Source: Acidimicrobiales bacterium
GTDB taxonomy: Bacteria > Actinomycetota > Acidimicrobiia > Acidimicrobiales > Poriferisodalaceae
NCBI GenBank assembly: GCA_030749275.1
Contig: JASMKJ010000141.1
Coordinates: 1-9,016 of the forward strand
Reading direction: 5' to 3'
DNA length: 9,016 bases
Of the stretch, positions 1-5,616 are shown piece after piece; position 1 is the first letter of the stretch; each line of letters starts with the position of its first letter. A program made the position numbers and the translations under genes. The notes under the pieces are model-generated. The model had not been told where the DNA came from and did not search any database. It worked only from the letters and a program-made list of their open reading frames with translations.

Positions 1-300
1 GACTTCGCGTTGAGAATCCAGCCAAGCCAGAATTCCACCCGCCACATTGACCGCATCGACACCTCGAGTTCGGAGGTATTCACAGGCGCTGGCGCTTCTA
101 ACTCCACTACGACAGATCACATACACCGGTTCGGTGGTTGAAATTTCATCGCATCGGTCAATTACTTCTCCCAACGGAATGAGTTGACTTCCAGAGACGC
201 GCCCTTCATTCCATTCATCAAGTTCCCGTACATCTAGAATTTGCGCGCCTGAGTTCACCTTTGCAGCTAACTCATCCACAGAAATTTCGGGAACACCCAT
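1..300 (-). CDS. Single-domain rhodanese-like sulfurtransferase (3' end outside window)
   Basis: The reverse strand from the ATG at 300 reads open to the window edge (100 codons visible). It is a rhodanese domain: the early motif ILDVRE (residues 21-26) is the CH2A-like strand, and the active loop is C63-R-S-G-V-R-S, with Cys63 as the persulfide-carrying nucleophile, followed by the GGI-AW motif (88-93) typical of the last helix. Family members move sulfur from thiosulfate or protein persulfides to acceptors in the cytoplasm. No signal peptide is visible. The usual EGHIPGA signature is altered to EGRVSGS. The start is fixed by a good ribosome binding site four bases upstream. It follows mobA by 34 bases on the same strand, so co-transcription is likely; a role in sulfur supply for molybdopterin enzymes would be a guess. 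The visible part is nearly a whole single-domain protein, but a C-terminal fusion cannot be excluded. Confidence 0.9.
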   Translation of the reverse strand, partial: MGVPEISVDELAAKVNSGAQILDVRELDEWNEGRVSGSQLIPLGEVIDRCDEISTTEPVYVICRSGVRSASACEYLRTRGVDAVNVAGGILAWLDSQREV

Positions 301-304
301 GCGG

Positions 305-311
305 TCACCTC
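305..311 (-). promoter_or_regulatory. Ribosome binding site of the rhodanese gene
   Basis: Reading on the minus strand, GAGGTGA stands four bases before the ATG at 300, a good match to the anti-Shine-Dalgarno sequence at normal spacing. It supports this start, and suggests that internal operon genes use Shine-Dalgarno sites while first genes in this window do not. Confidence 0.7.
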
Positions 312-334
312 TGGCTCAGAGGATACCCCTAGCT

Positions 335-895
335 CTAGGATTTCGAAGCGCCTAGGGAGTCTCTCAGCTGCTCAAATTCTTGGGGGGTGTTGATGTTTTG
401 CACTTCCTCGATAGTTGCATCAACAAGATCGAAGTCTCTGGGAGTCAGGATTTGCTTCGGACCTCGTGCCCCCTGTTCATATCCTGTTGCCAAGATATCT
501 ACTGCGGCTTTTTTATATAGACCGATAAGTGGTTGTAGGTGGTCGCTCTGTACCAGTACCACGGGCTTTTCACCTGTCATAGCGGCCTCGATAACCGATG
601 TGAAAACACCTTGGGAAATCAAGGGGACGTCGCAGGGACATATCAGAACGTCCCCGAATGTTTCTAGTGCCCCGATCAAAGCACCCAAGGGGCCCGTACC
701 CGGTCGGGTATCTGGTAAGGAGACCAGGTCAGGCTGTGGTTCACCGCCAAGCGTAACTATGTTGTTGACACCGGCTTGGGTCATAGCGTCTGCCACCCAC
801 TTGGCCATTGTTCGGCCGGAAAGCATGAGAGTGGCCTTGTCCTGCCCCATTCGAGACGACTCCCCGCCGCACAAAATAGCCCCAGTGACGCTCAT
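335..895 (-). CDS. mobA: Molybdenum cofactor guanylyltransferase MobA
   Basis: 186 residues, close to the usual MobA length. MobA transfers GMP from GTP to Mo-molybdopterin, giving the guanine dinucleotide form used by DMSO-reductase-family enzymes; it acts in the cytoplasm. Visible motifs: the nucleotide-binding loop LCGGESSRMGQDKA (8-21), PGTGPLGAL (65-73), the metal-binding CPCDVPL (86-92, Asp89), QPLIGLY (121-127) and the C-terminal NINTPQEF (168-175). All are intact, so the enzyme should be active. The start ATG overlaps the stop of the upstream DUF3151 gene as ATGA, which suggests translational coupling. No other cofactor gene (moaA, moeA, mogA) or molybdoenzyme is in the window. A cytidylyltransferase (MocA-like) or an FdhD-associated NTP transferase is a less likely alternative: the SxRMGxDKA form favours MobA. 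Confidence 0.88.
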   Translation of the reverse strand: MSVTGAILCGGESSRMGQDKATLMLSGRTMAKWVADAMTQAGVNNIVTLGGEPQPDLVSLPDTRPGTGPLGALIGALETFGDVLICPCDVPLISQGVFTSVIEAAMTGEKPVVLVQSDHLQPLIGLYKKAAVDILATGYEQGARGPKQILTPRDFDLVDATIEEVQNINTPQEFEQLRDSLGASKS

Positions 896-1332
896 TCCTC
901 TTCGGGGACTCCCGTGGGGTCCAACTGGCTCAAAAACTGAGCGCAGCGTTCGGCTTCGTCAGTCTCACCTATTTCATTTGCGGATCTGTAGAGACCCAGG
1001 AGCGCTCGGAGGAAGCCGTGATTGCTTTCATGGGACCATCTGACATAGCCGCTACCTCGCCAGCCCGAGGCCCTCAATGTGTCAAGGCCCCGGTGATACC
1101 CAACACGGAAATACGCATACCTTTCAATTGGGTCGGTCGAAAGCCGCCCCAATGCCACCCAAACGTCCAAATATCTAGGCCAATTAGCGGCCACGCCAGC
1201 CACCAAAGCTTTCCGTTGTGTTTCGGGAGATCCCAGAGCTACAGAAAGAGCGGCGACGGCTTCGTTGTCGTAGTTGGGGATAATCGTTTCCGGTAATCCC
1301 CCAGTCGAAAGGTGAATCGGCTGTTCAGACAT
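892..1332 (-). CDS. DUF3151 family protein of unknown function
   Basis: 146 residues, full length for the family. The recognisable core is FRVGYHRGLD (75-84) followed by WRGSGYVRWSHE (91-102) and a C-terminal helix ending IGETDEAERCAQFL (121-134). This matches the actinobacterial DUF3151 proteins, whose function is unknown to me. The sequence looks all-helical and repeat-like (the W-ALG and AYAYFRVGYHRGLD style resembles tetratricopeptide helices), soluble, with no signal peptide or membrane segment. It begins at an ATG with no ribosome binding site but with a -10-like hexamer six bases upstream, so the mRNA may be leaderless. It overlaps mobA by four bases (ATGA), so the two are probably translated together. 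Family assignment is secure; any link to cofactor synthesis rests only on the overlap. Confidence 0.88.
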   Translation of the reverse strand: MSEQPIHLSTGGLPETIIPNYDNEAVAALSVALGSPETQRKALVAGVAANWPRYLDVWVALGRLSTDPIERYAYFRVGYHRGLDTLRASGWRGSGYVRWSHESNHGFLRALLGLYRSANEIGETDEAERCAQFLSQLDPTGVPEEE

Positions 1333-1338
1333 GTTTTG

Positions 1339-1344
1339 ACTTTA
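1339..1344 (-). promoter_or_regulatory. Probable -10 element for a leaderless DUF3151-mobA transcript
   Basis: On the minus strand TAAAGT (TANNNT pattern) is followed by exactly six bases and then the ATG at 1332. That spacing would put transcription start on or next to the start codon. No purine-rich ribosome binding site precedes the ATG and I see no good -35 box. It lies in the 32-base gap after the hydrolase gene, so it would be internal to a longer minus-strand unit. Confidence 0.5.
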
Positions 1345-1364
1345 CCTACGCCACCGCGAACTCA

Positions 1365-2114
1365 TCAGAAAACTCCGTCAATTGCCCTTCGGATTATCGC
1401 GGCAATCTGGGAAGGATGAGACATAGGAGCGTCGTGTTTCGCTCCTTGAACCCTGATTAGGAAACCCCTCGCTGCTTCTTCCACAGTGAGTTCCGCTGCT
1501 CGTTGGGCGTGCGCTCCTGACAATTCCCCTACTCCGACGTAAATGGGTACTTTGATGTCTGCGACGGCATACGGCCGTGTCGTCTGGGTATTGAGCTCGT
1601 GAACCATAAGAGCGCCTTGAGCGCGTAGCCGCCGCCTACTTCTTGCAGGTAGAGCCTCCCAGCGACTTTCTCCAATCATGCGACGCACAAAGTGTTCCGC
1701 AGCGTCACCTGGCTCGACATCGACCGGCGGCGGAGGCGGCCACCACTCTTCCCATCCACGCGGAGCCTCATAGCAAACCACGGCGCGTATCGACTTGTTC
1801 TCTCGCTCTGCCGCGCCTAACGCAACGCTTCCGCCATAGCTGTGACCGAAAATAACTGTCGGCACCTCACCGATTAGATTTTCTAGGTCGTCTATGTGTT
1901 CTTCGAAAGAGATATTTCTGGACTCCATTTCAGAACGGCCATAGCCACGCCTGTCGTATCGGACAACTCGGTAATCAGGCAGGTTCCGGGCAACCCGAAT
2001 CAAGCCGGCCGCACGGTCGACTGATCCGTGAACCATCAGGATCTGCAATTTCGATGTGTTCGCTGGAGCGCAATATACGGCTAGACCGGCGTCCAAAAAC
2101 CAAGACTTCGACAC
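1365..2114 (-). CDS. Alpha/beta hydrolase fold protein
   Basis: 249 residues, one alpha/beta-hydrolase domain, no signal peptide. Visible elements: the oxyanion HG (29-30) after the strand ILMV, the YDRRGYGRS turn (53-61), the nucleophile elbow G90-H-S92-Y-G-G with Ser92, and a C-terminal His227 in GAKHDAP. The usual acid position after strand 7 (GxxD) reads G196-E-L-S199, so Asp is absent there; Glu197 or Glu116 (in YEAP after strand 6) could serve instead. Residues 126-130 are five prolines in a row in the cap region. The substrate cannot be told: esterase, lactonase, epoxide hydrolase or C-C hydrolase are all possible. The GTG start lies three bases after the pyruvate kinase stop codon, with only a weak ribosome binding site, so translation is probably coupled to it. 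Confidence 0.87.
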   Translation of the reverse strand: MSKSWFLDAGLAVYCAPANTSKLQILMVHGSVDRAAGLIRVARNLPDYRVVRYDRRGYGRSEMESRNISFEEHIDDLENLIGEVPTVIFGHSYGGSVALGAAERENKSIRAVVCYEAPRGWEEWWPPPPPVDVEPGDAAEHFVRRMIGESRWEALPARSRRRLRAQGALMVHELNTQTTRPYAVADIKVPIYVGVGELSGAHAQRAAELTVEEAARGFLIRVQGAKHDAPMSHPSQIAAIIRRAIDGVF

Positions 2115-2117
2115 GAA

Positions 2118-3560
2118 TCAGGGGACTCTTAGCACCCTAAGGGTGTCGGTAGCATGCGTCGCCGCGCTCGAACCGGACACCACGACCACAGTGTCACCTG
2201 ATCGAACGACTCCCACGCGGGCAGCCGTGGCTACTGCTTCTTCAGCTGTAGCCGCTGGTGTCGATTGCTCATTAAAGACCAGAGGGCGAGTTCCCCATGA
2301 CAAGGAGAGTTGATTGGCTGTCCTGTCGTCGAAGGTCATGCCAAATAGTGGAACGGTGGGGCGGAAACGAGCGACGCTACGTACCGTAAAGCCTGAGCGA
2401 CTTAAACAGATGATTGCTTCCGCATCAGTATCAGTTGCTGTGCGAGCTGCTGCCATCGTGAGTGCGTCAGTGACCCGCAAGTACGCTGCATCCGATTTAG
2501 CTCCCTTACGAATAGCTTGGATGTGCTCAACCCAAGCTTCATAATTGAATTTCTCATCAGCGCGAGCCGTAATTCGCGCCATCGTCTTAACCGAGTTAAT
2601 GGGATCTCTGCCAATTGCTGTCTCTCCACTTAGCATGACTGCAGAAGTGCCGTCGAAGACAGCATTCGCTATGTCAGATGCTTCAGCACGTGTTGGGGTC
2701 GGTGCCGACACCATTGATTCGAGCATTTGGGTAGCTGTGATCGCCGGCCGACCAAGAGCAATACATTCTTGAATGATGTGCTTTTGTAGGTGTGGGAGTT
2801 CTTCAATGTCTGCTTCCGAGCCTAGATCTCCCCGAGCGACCATGACCGCCCCAGAAGCCTCGATGATACCTTCGAGGTTCAAGACAGCGGCCTTCGTTTC
2901 TATCTTCGCGACAATCATGGGGCCCCGTGGCGCCGGCTCAACCCCCAAGCGCCGAATATCATGAGCGGAACGCACGAATGACACGGCCACCATGTCGGTA
3001 CCCAATTCAACGAATGTATCCAACAAGGCTAAATCGTGTTCAGTTGGAGAGCTAAGCCTCAGGCGATCCGACGGCACATGAAGCCCGGGTCGGCCTTCAA
3101 GTCGCCCACCATGGGCAACGCGAGCTTTTAGCCTGTCCCCTTCTCTTTCCTCTATGTTGACGACGACCTTCCCATCACCGAAGGTCAAACTGTCGCCAAG
3201 ATGAAAATCTTTAAGCAGATTCGGATAATCGACGCTTATGAAGTCATCCGTGCTCGTCTCACCCTCTACCCCAATTGAGACCTGCGTATCTTCGAGGAGT
3301 TCGATTCCTCCGTCAACGAAAGGCGCGCAACGGATCTTAGGTCCGGGGAGGTCGACAACAACCCCGACATGTTTTCCGACGGCGGAGGCTACCGACCGGA
3401 CCATCCTGAATTTTGCTATTTGTTCATCGAGTGTCCCGTGAGCCAACCCAATCCGGGCAACGTCCATACCTGCTTCGATCATGCCGCGAAGCGTCGCTTC
3501 ATCTTCGGAAGCCGGTCCGATAGTGGCGATGATTTTGGTGCGCCGTGCCATGACCTCCAC
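2118..3560 (-). CDS. pyk: Pyruvate kinase (divergent, potassium-independent type)
   Basis: Converts phosphoenolpyruvate and ADP to pyruvate and ATP, the last step of glycolysis, in the cytoplasm. 480 residues from the GTG, normal length with A, B and C domains. Intact: Arg36 and Arg77 (rabbit Arg73 and Arg120), Lys219 and Glu221 in IVAKIET, Asp245 in ARGDLG, Thr277 in TATQMLESM, and the effector-loop-like SRSGFT (387-392). Altered: the normally near-invariant RLNFSHG reads R36-I-G-L-A-H-G, and DTKGPEIR reads D70-L-P-G-P-K-I-R. The Lys in GPKIR is the mark of potassium-independent enzymes, but losing both the Asn and Ser of the first loop is unusual. The B-domain hinge KGVNLPG reads RPGLHVP. 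The start is uncertain: GTG at 3560, or the in-frame ATG at 3551, which gives a typical MARRTK start but has its GGAGG only two bases away. Confidence 0.9.
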   Translation of the reverse strand: MEVMARRTKIIATIGPASEDEATLRGMIEAGMDVARIGLAHGTLDEQIAKFRMVRSVASAVGKHVGVVVDLPGPKIRCAPFVDGGIELLEDTQVSIGVEGETSTDDFISVDYPNLLKDFHLGDSLTFGDGKVVVNIEEREGDRLKARVAHGGRLEGRPGLHVPSDRLRLSSPTEHDLALLDTFVELGTDMVAVSFVRSAHDIRRLGVEPAPRGPMIVAKIETKAAVLNLEGIIEASGAVMVARGDLGSEADIEELPHLQKHIIQECIALGRPAITATQMLESMVSAPTPTRAEASDIANAVFDGTSAVMLSGETAIGRDPINSVKTMARITARADEKFNYEAWVEHIQAIRKGAKSDAAYLRVTDALTMAAARTATDTDAEAIICLSRSGFTVRSVARFRPTVPLFGMTFDDRTANQLSLSWGTRPLVFNEQSTPAATAEEAVATAARVGVVRSGDTVVVVSGSSAATHATDTLRVLRVP

Positions 3561-3568
3561 GGTACCGA

Positions 3569-3576
3569 GAGTTATC
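3569..3576 (-). promoter_or_regulatory. Possible -10 region for pyruvate kinase
   Basis: On the minus strand GATAACTC, containing the -10-like GATAAC and TAACTC, ends eight bases before the GTG at 3560. It would give a 5' leader of only a few bases. No good -35 box is seen. Weak evidence on its own; it fits the short-leader pattern of other first genes in the window. Confidence 0.3.
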
Positions 3577-3587
3577 CAAAAGGCCAG

Positions 3588-3598
3588 AAAAATTTTTT
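3588..3598. other. A5T6 tract between divergent promoters
   Basis: AAAAATTTTTT sits in the 105-base gap between the divergent pyruvate kinase and histidine phosphatase genes. A-tracts of this kind bend DNA and can act as UP-like elements or nucleoid-protein sites. It stands out against the balanced base composition around it. Its role is inference; it is too symmetric and has no adjacent hairpin, so a terminator is unlikely. Confidence 0.4.
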
Positions 3599-3653
3599 AG
3601 TGTTCATCGGATCGTCACCCGAGAAGAAGTAGCACTGTGGGCGCTCAACGCCC

Positions 3654-3659
3654 TATGGT
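3654..3659 (+). promoter_or_regulatory. Probable -10 element for a leaderless histidine phosphatase transcript
   Basis: TATGGT is followed by exactly six bases and then the ATG at 3666, placing transcription start at the start codon. No ribosome binding site precedes this ATG. The -35 region is not recognisable, as is common in Actinobacteria. Confidence 0.5.
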
Positions 3660-3665
3660 CCCGTA

Positions 3666-4283
3666 ATGGAGTTGATTTTCGTTCGCCATGGAAGACCCGA
3701 ACACGTTCAAACCTCAGATGGCACTCCCGCTGATCCTCCATTGGCGGAAGTGGGGCACCTCCAAGCCGCGGCGGTTGCTGACTGGCTGAAGGAAGAAGTC
3801 ATCCACCATCTCTACAGCAGCCCTATGCGTCGAGCGGTTGAAACCGCCATACCAATGGAAGAAGCCCTTGGTCTCAAAGCAACTGTGCGTGAACATTTGA
3901 GCGAATTCGATCGCGATTCCAGTTCTTATGTGCCGATGGAAGTATTGAAGAAGACGAATCGGAAGGCTTGGGAGCGCATGGCCTCCGGAGGTATAGGCAA
4001 TCCGGGGGATTCAATGTCGGGTTGGTTTCACTCAGTTCTTGAGGAAGTTGAGCTTTTAGTCGAAAAGCATTCCGGTCAGCGGATAGCCATTGTCTGCCAT
4101 GGAGGTGTGATTAATGCCTACCTCGCTTCTTGCCTCTCTTTTGAGGAGCGTGACTTTATGAAGTTCGACGTTGACTACACCTCCGTCACTCGCGTTCTTG
4201 CTTCAAGCGGCGGGCATAGAAGTGTGAAATCAATCAACGAGACCACCCACTTCAGGAATCACGGGCACCTATCAATCCGTTAG
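3666..4283 (+). CDS. Histidine phosphatase family (phosphoglycerate-mutase-like) protein
   Basis: 205 residues, the usual length for branch-2-free cytoplasmic members. Motifs: R7-H8-G9 at the first strand (His8 is the phospho-accepting residue), SSPMRRA (51-57, Arg56 binds phosphate), Glu80 in LSEFD as the likely proton donor, and His145 in VCHGGVINAY. The set is complete, so a working phosphatase or mutase is expected. The substrate is not evident: broad phosphatase, cobalamin-type (CobC) and phosphoglycerate mutase are all in this superfamily. It lacks the longer insertions of true dPGM glycolytic mutases, so I would not call it gpm even though pyruvate kinase is divergent beside it. The start has no ribosome binding site and fits a leaderless mRNA. 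It ends four bases from the convergent acyl-CoA dehydrogenase. Confidence 0.88.
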   Translation: MELIFVRHGRPEHVQTSDGTPADPPLAEVGHLQAAAVADWLKEEVIHHLYSSPMRRAVETAIPMEEALGLKATVREHLSEFDRDSSSYVPMEVLKKTNRKAWERMASGGIGNPGDSMSGWFHSVLEEVELLVEKHSGQRIAIVCHGGVINAYLASCLSFEERDFMKFDVDYTSVTRVLASSGGHRSVKSINETTHFRNHGHLSIR

Positions 4284-4287
4284 TGAT

Positions 4288-5475
4288 CTAGTTGTTGGGC
4301 ACTTCTGAAAAAGGAACGTCTTTGTCTGTTCTTACATCTCCGGGCAGTCCCAGAACTCGTTCTCCCAAAATGTTGCGCATCACTTCTGAGGTTCCACCTT
4401 CAATCGAGTTAGCTCTTGAACGCAAGAATCCTCGCTGGGTATTTGCTGTTCGCATCGCGATGGCCGACCGTTCGATCGAGTAGCTGTCGTAGAGCATTCC
4501 CTGTGCCCCAAGAAGCTCCACGTTGAATTCCTGAATGTTTTTGTTGTTCTCAGCAAACGCCAATTTCCCCGTTGACCCTTCAGGCCCTGGTACGCCCTTC
4601 GCTCGATTCTGACTAGCGCGGATATTCGTAAGTCGAGCAACTTCAGCCTTCGCCCACAACTTCATTAGGCGGTCACGTGTCGCTGAGTCTTGACGACTTC
4701 GTTCCATTTCTCGCCAGAGTCGAACTGAATTAGCAATCGGACCAGAGCCTCGCGGTGACTGACCTCCCCCTATGGCAACGCGTTCGTTCATCAACGTCGT
4801 AAGCGCAACTCTCCAGCCCTCCCCTGTTTCCCCTAACCGCTCCGAATCCGGAATCCGTGCGTTGGTGAAATAGACCTCATTGAACTCGGCGTCTCCAGTC
4901 ATCTGTCTCAAAGGTCGGACCTCCACACCGGCTTGGTCCATGTCAATCACAAAATATGACAGCCCCTTGTGCTTTGGAGCTTCCGGGTCGGTTCGGGTGA
5001 CGAGACACCCCCATCGTGAAACGTGGGCCAGCGTCGTCCAGACCTTTTGTCCGTTCACAATCCATTCGTCGCCGTCTTTCACGGCGCGACTTGTAAGACC
5101 CGCTACATCGCTCCCCGCGGAGGGTTCAGAGAAGAGCTGGCACCAAATCTCCTCTGTAGTGAAGAGTGGACGCAGGTACTTACTCTTTTGTTCTTCGCTT
5201 CCATGTGTATAGACAGTCGGGCCGCACATTCCATATCCGATCGGGTTGCGTTGCCAACACATTGGCGCACCCTCTTGAGCAAGTTTCGCGTTCACTCGAC
5301 CTTGGAGTTTCGGGGCTAGGCCTAGTCCTCCGTGCCCCTCGTCGAAATGCGCCCAGGCGAGTCCTAGGTCATACTGAGCGCCGAGAAAGTCGATTCGGGA
5401 TCCATTTGGATCGTGATCGTCCAGGAGCTGCCGAACCAGCGAATCGAGGTGTTTTTCTTCAGCTTGCGACGTCAT
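4288..5475 (-). CDS. Acyl-CoA dehydrogenase (FadE-like)
   Basis: 395 residues from the chosen ATG, normal for the family. It oxidises an acyl-CoA to the 2,3-enoyl-CoA, passing electrons through FAD to an electron-transfer flavoprotein. The N-terminal helical domain is followed by the signature LFSEPSAGSDVAG (114-126), the FAD-contacting QKVWTT (143-148), and the C-terminal helical domain with GAQG (323-326) and IEGGTSEVMRNILGERVLG (358-376). The usual catalytic Glu of YEGTS is displaced: Glu359 lies one residue further from GTS because of an extra Gly. Reading frame continues upstream to a TTG at 5532, but the ATG at 5475 has a GGAGG at correct spacing and starts where homologues do. It resembles the many mycobacterial FadE proteins for fatty-acid or sterol side chains; substrate unknown. 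No partner enoyl-CoA hydratase or thiolase is adjacent. Confidence 0.9.
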   Translation of the reverse strand: MTSQAEEKHLDSLVRQLLDDHDPNGSRIDFLGAQYDLGLAWAHFDEGHGGLGLAPKLQGRVNAKLAQEGAPMCWQRNPIGYGMCGPTVYTHGSEEQKSKYLRPLFTTEEIWCQLFSEPSAGSDVAGLTSRAVKDGDEWIVNGQKVWTTLAHVSRWGCLVTRTDPEAPKHKGLSYFVIDMDQAGVEVRPLRQMTGDAEFNEVYFTNARIPDSERLGETGEGWRVALTTLMNERVAIGGGQSPRGSGPIANSVRLWREMERSRQDSATRDRLMKLWAKAEVARLTNIRASQNRAKGVPGPEGSTGKLAFAENNKNIQEFNVELLGAQGMLYDSYSIERSAIAMRTANTQRGFLRSRANSIEGGTSEVMRNILGERVLGLPGDVRTDKDVPFSEVPNN

Positions 5476-5479
5476 CGAT

Positions 5480-5484
5480 CCTCC
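5480..5484 (-). promoter_or_regulatory. Ribosome binding site deciding the acyl-CoA dehydrogenase start
   Basis: GGAGG on the minus strand, four bases before the ATG at 5475. The upstream in-frame candidates (TTG at 5532, ATG at 5517 and 5508) have no such site, so the protein probably begins MTSQAEEK rather than with the 19 extra low-information residues. Confidence 0.65.
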
Positions 5485-5616
5485 GGTAGCTCCAGTAGGT
5501 AGTGCCATAGTCTGCATCTCTGAGGGACCCAAAGCGATAGAACATCTGCTCTTTCCTCATCTTTCTTCGGGGCAACCATTCGTCCATTGATTGGCAATAC
5601 GGCTGCTCAGGGTTTC

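Noticed and set aside
328..339. Inverted repeat CCTAG-CT-CTAGG at the mobA stop, considered as a terminator
   Set aside because: Stem of five pairs with a two-base loop that cannot form a stable hairpin, and no T-run follows on the minus strand.
387..1043. Long open frame of 218 codons on the plus strand opposite mobA and DUF3151
   Set aside because: No recognisable motif, composition of an antisense shadow, and the minus strand holds two clearly conserved genes.
3588..3598. A5T6 tract as an intrinsic terminator
   Set aside because: No GC-rich stem adjoins it, and it lies between two divergent gene starts, where no transcript should end.
3666..4283. Glycolytic phosphoglycerate mutase beside pyruvate kinase
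   Set aside because: It has the superfamily catalytic residues but not the length or loops of true cofactor-dependent mutases, and proximity alone is not enough.
5023..5489. Overlapping plus-strand open frames opposite the acyl-CoA dehydrogenase
   Set aside because: They mirror the conserved minus-strand gene and show no independent motif or ribosome binding site.
5584..5594. Imperfect palindrome CCATTGATTGG upstream of the acyl-CoA dehydrogenase, considered as an operator (TetR/FadR-like)
   Set aside because: Too short and imperfect to separate from chance; only the outer three bases on each side pair plus isolated inner ones.
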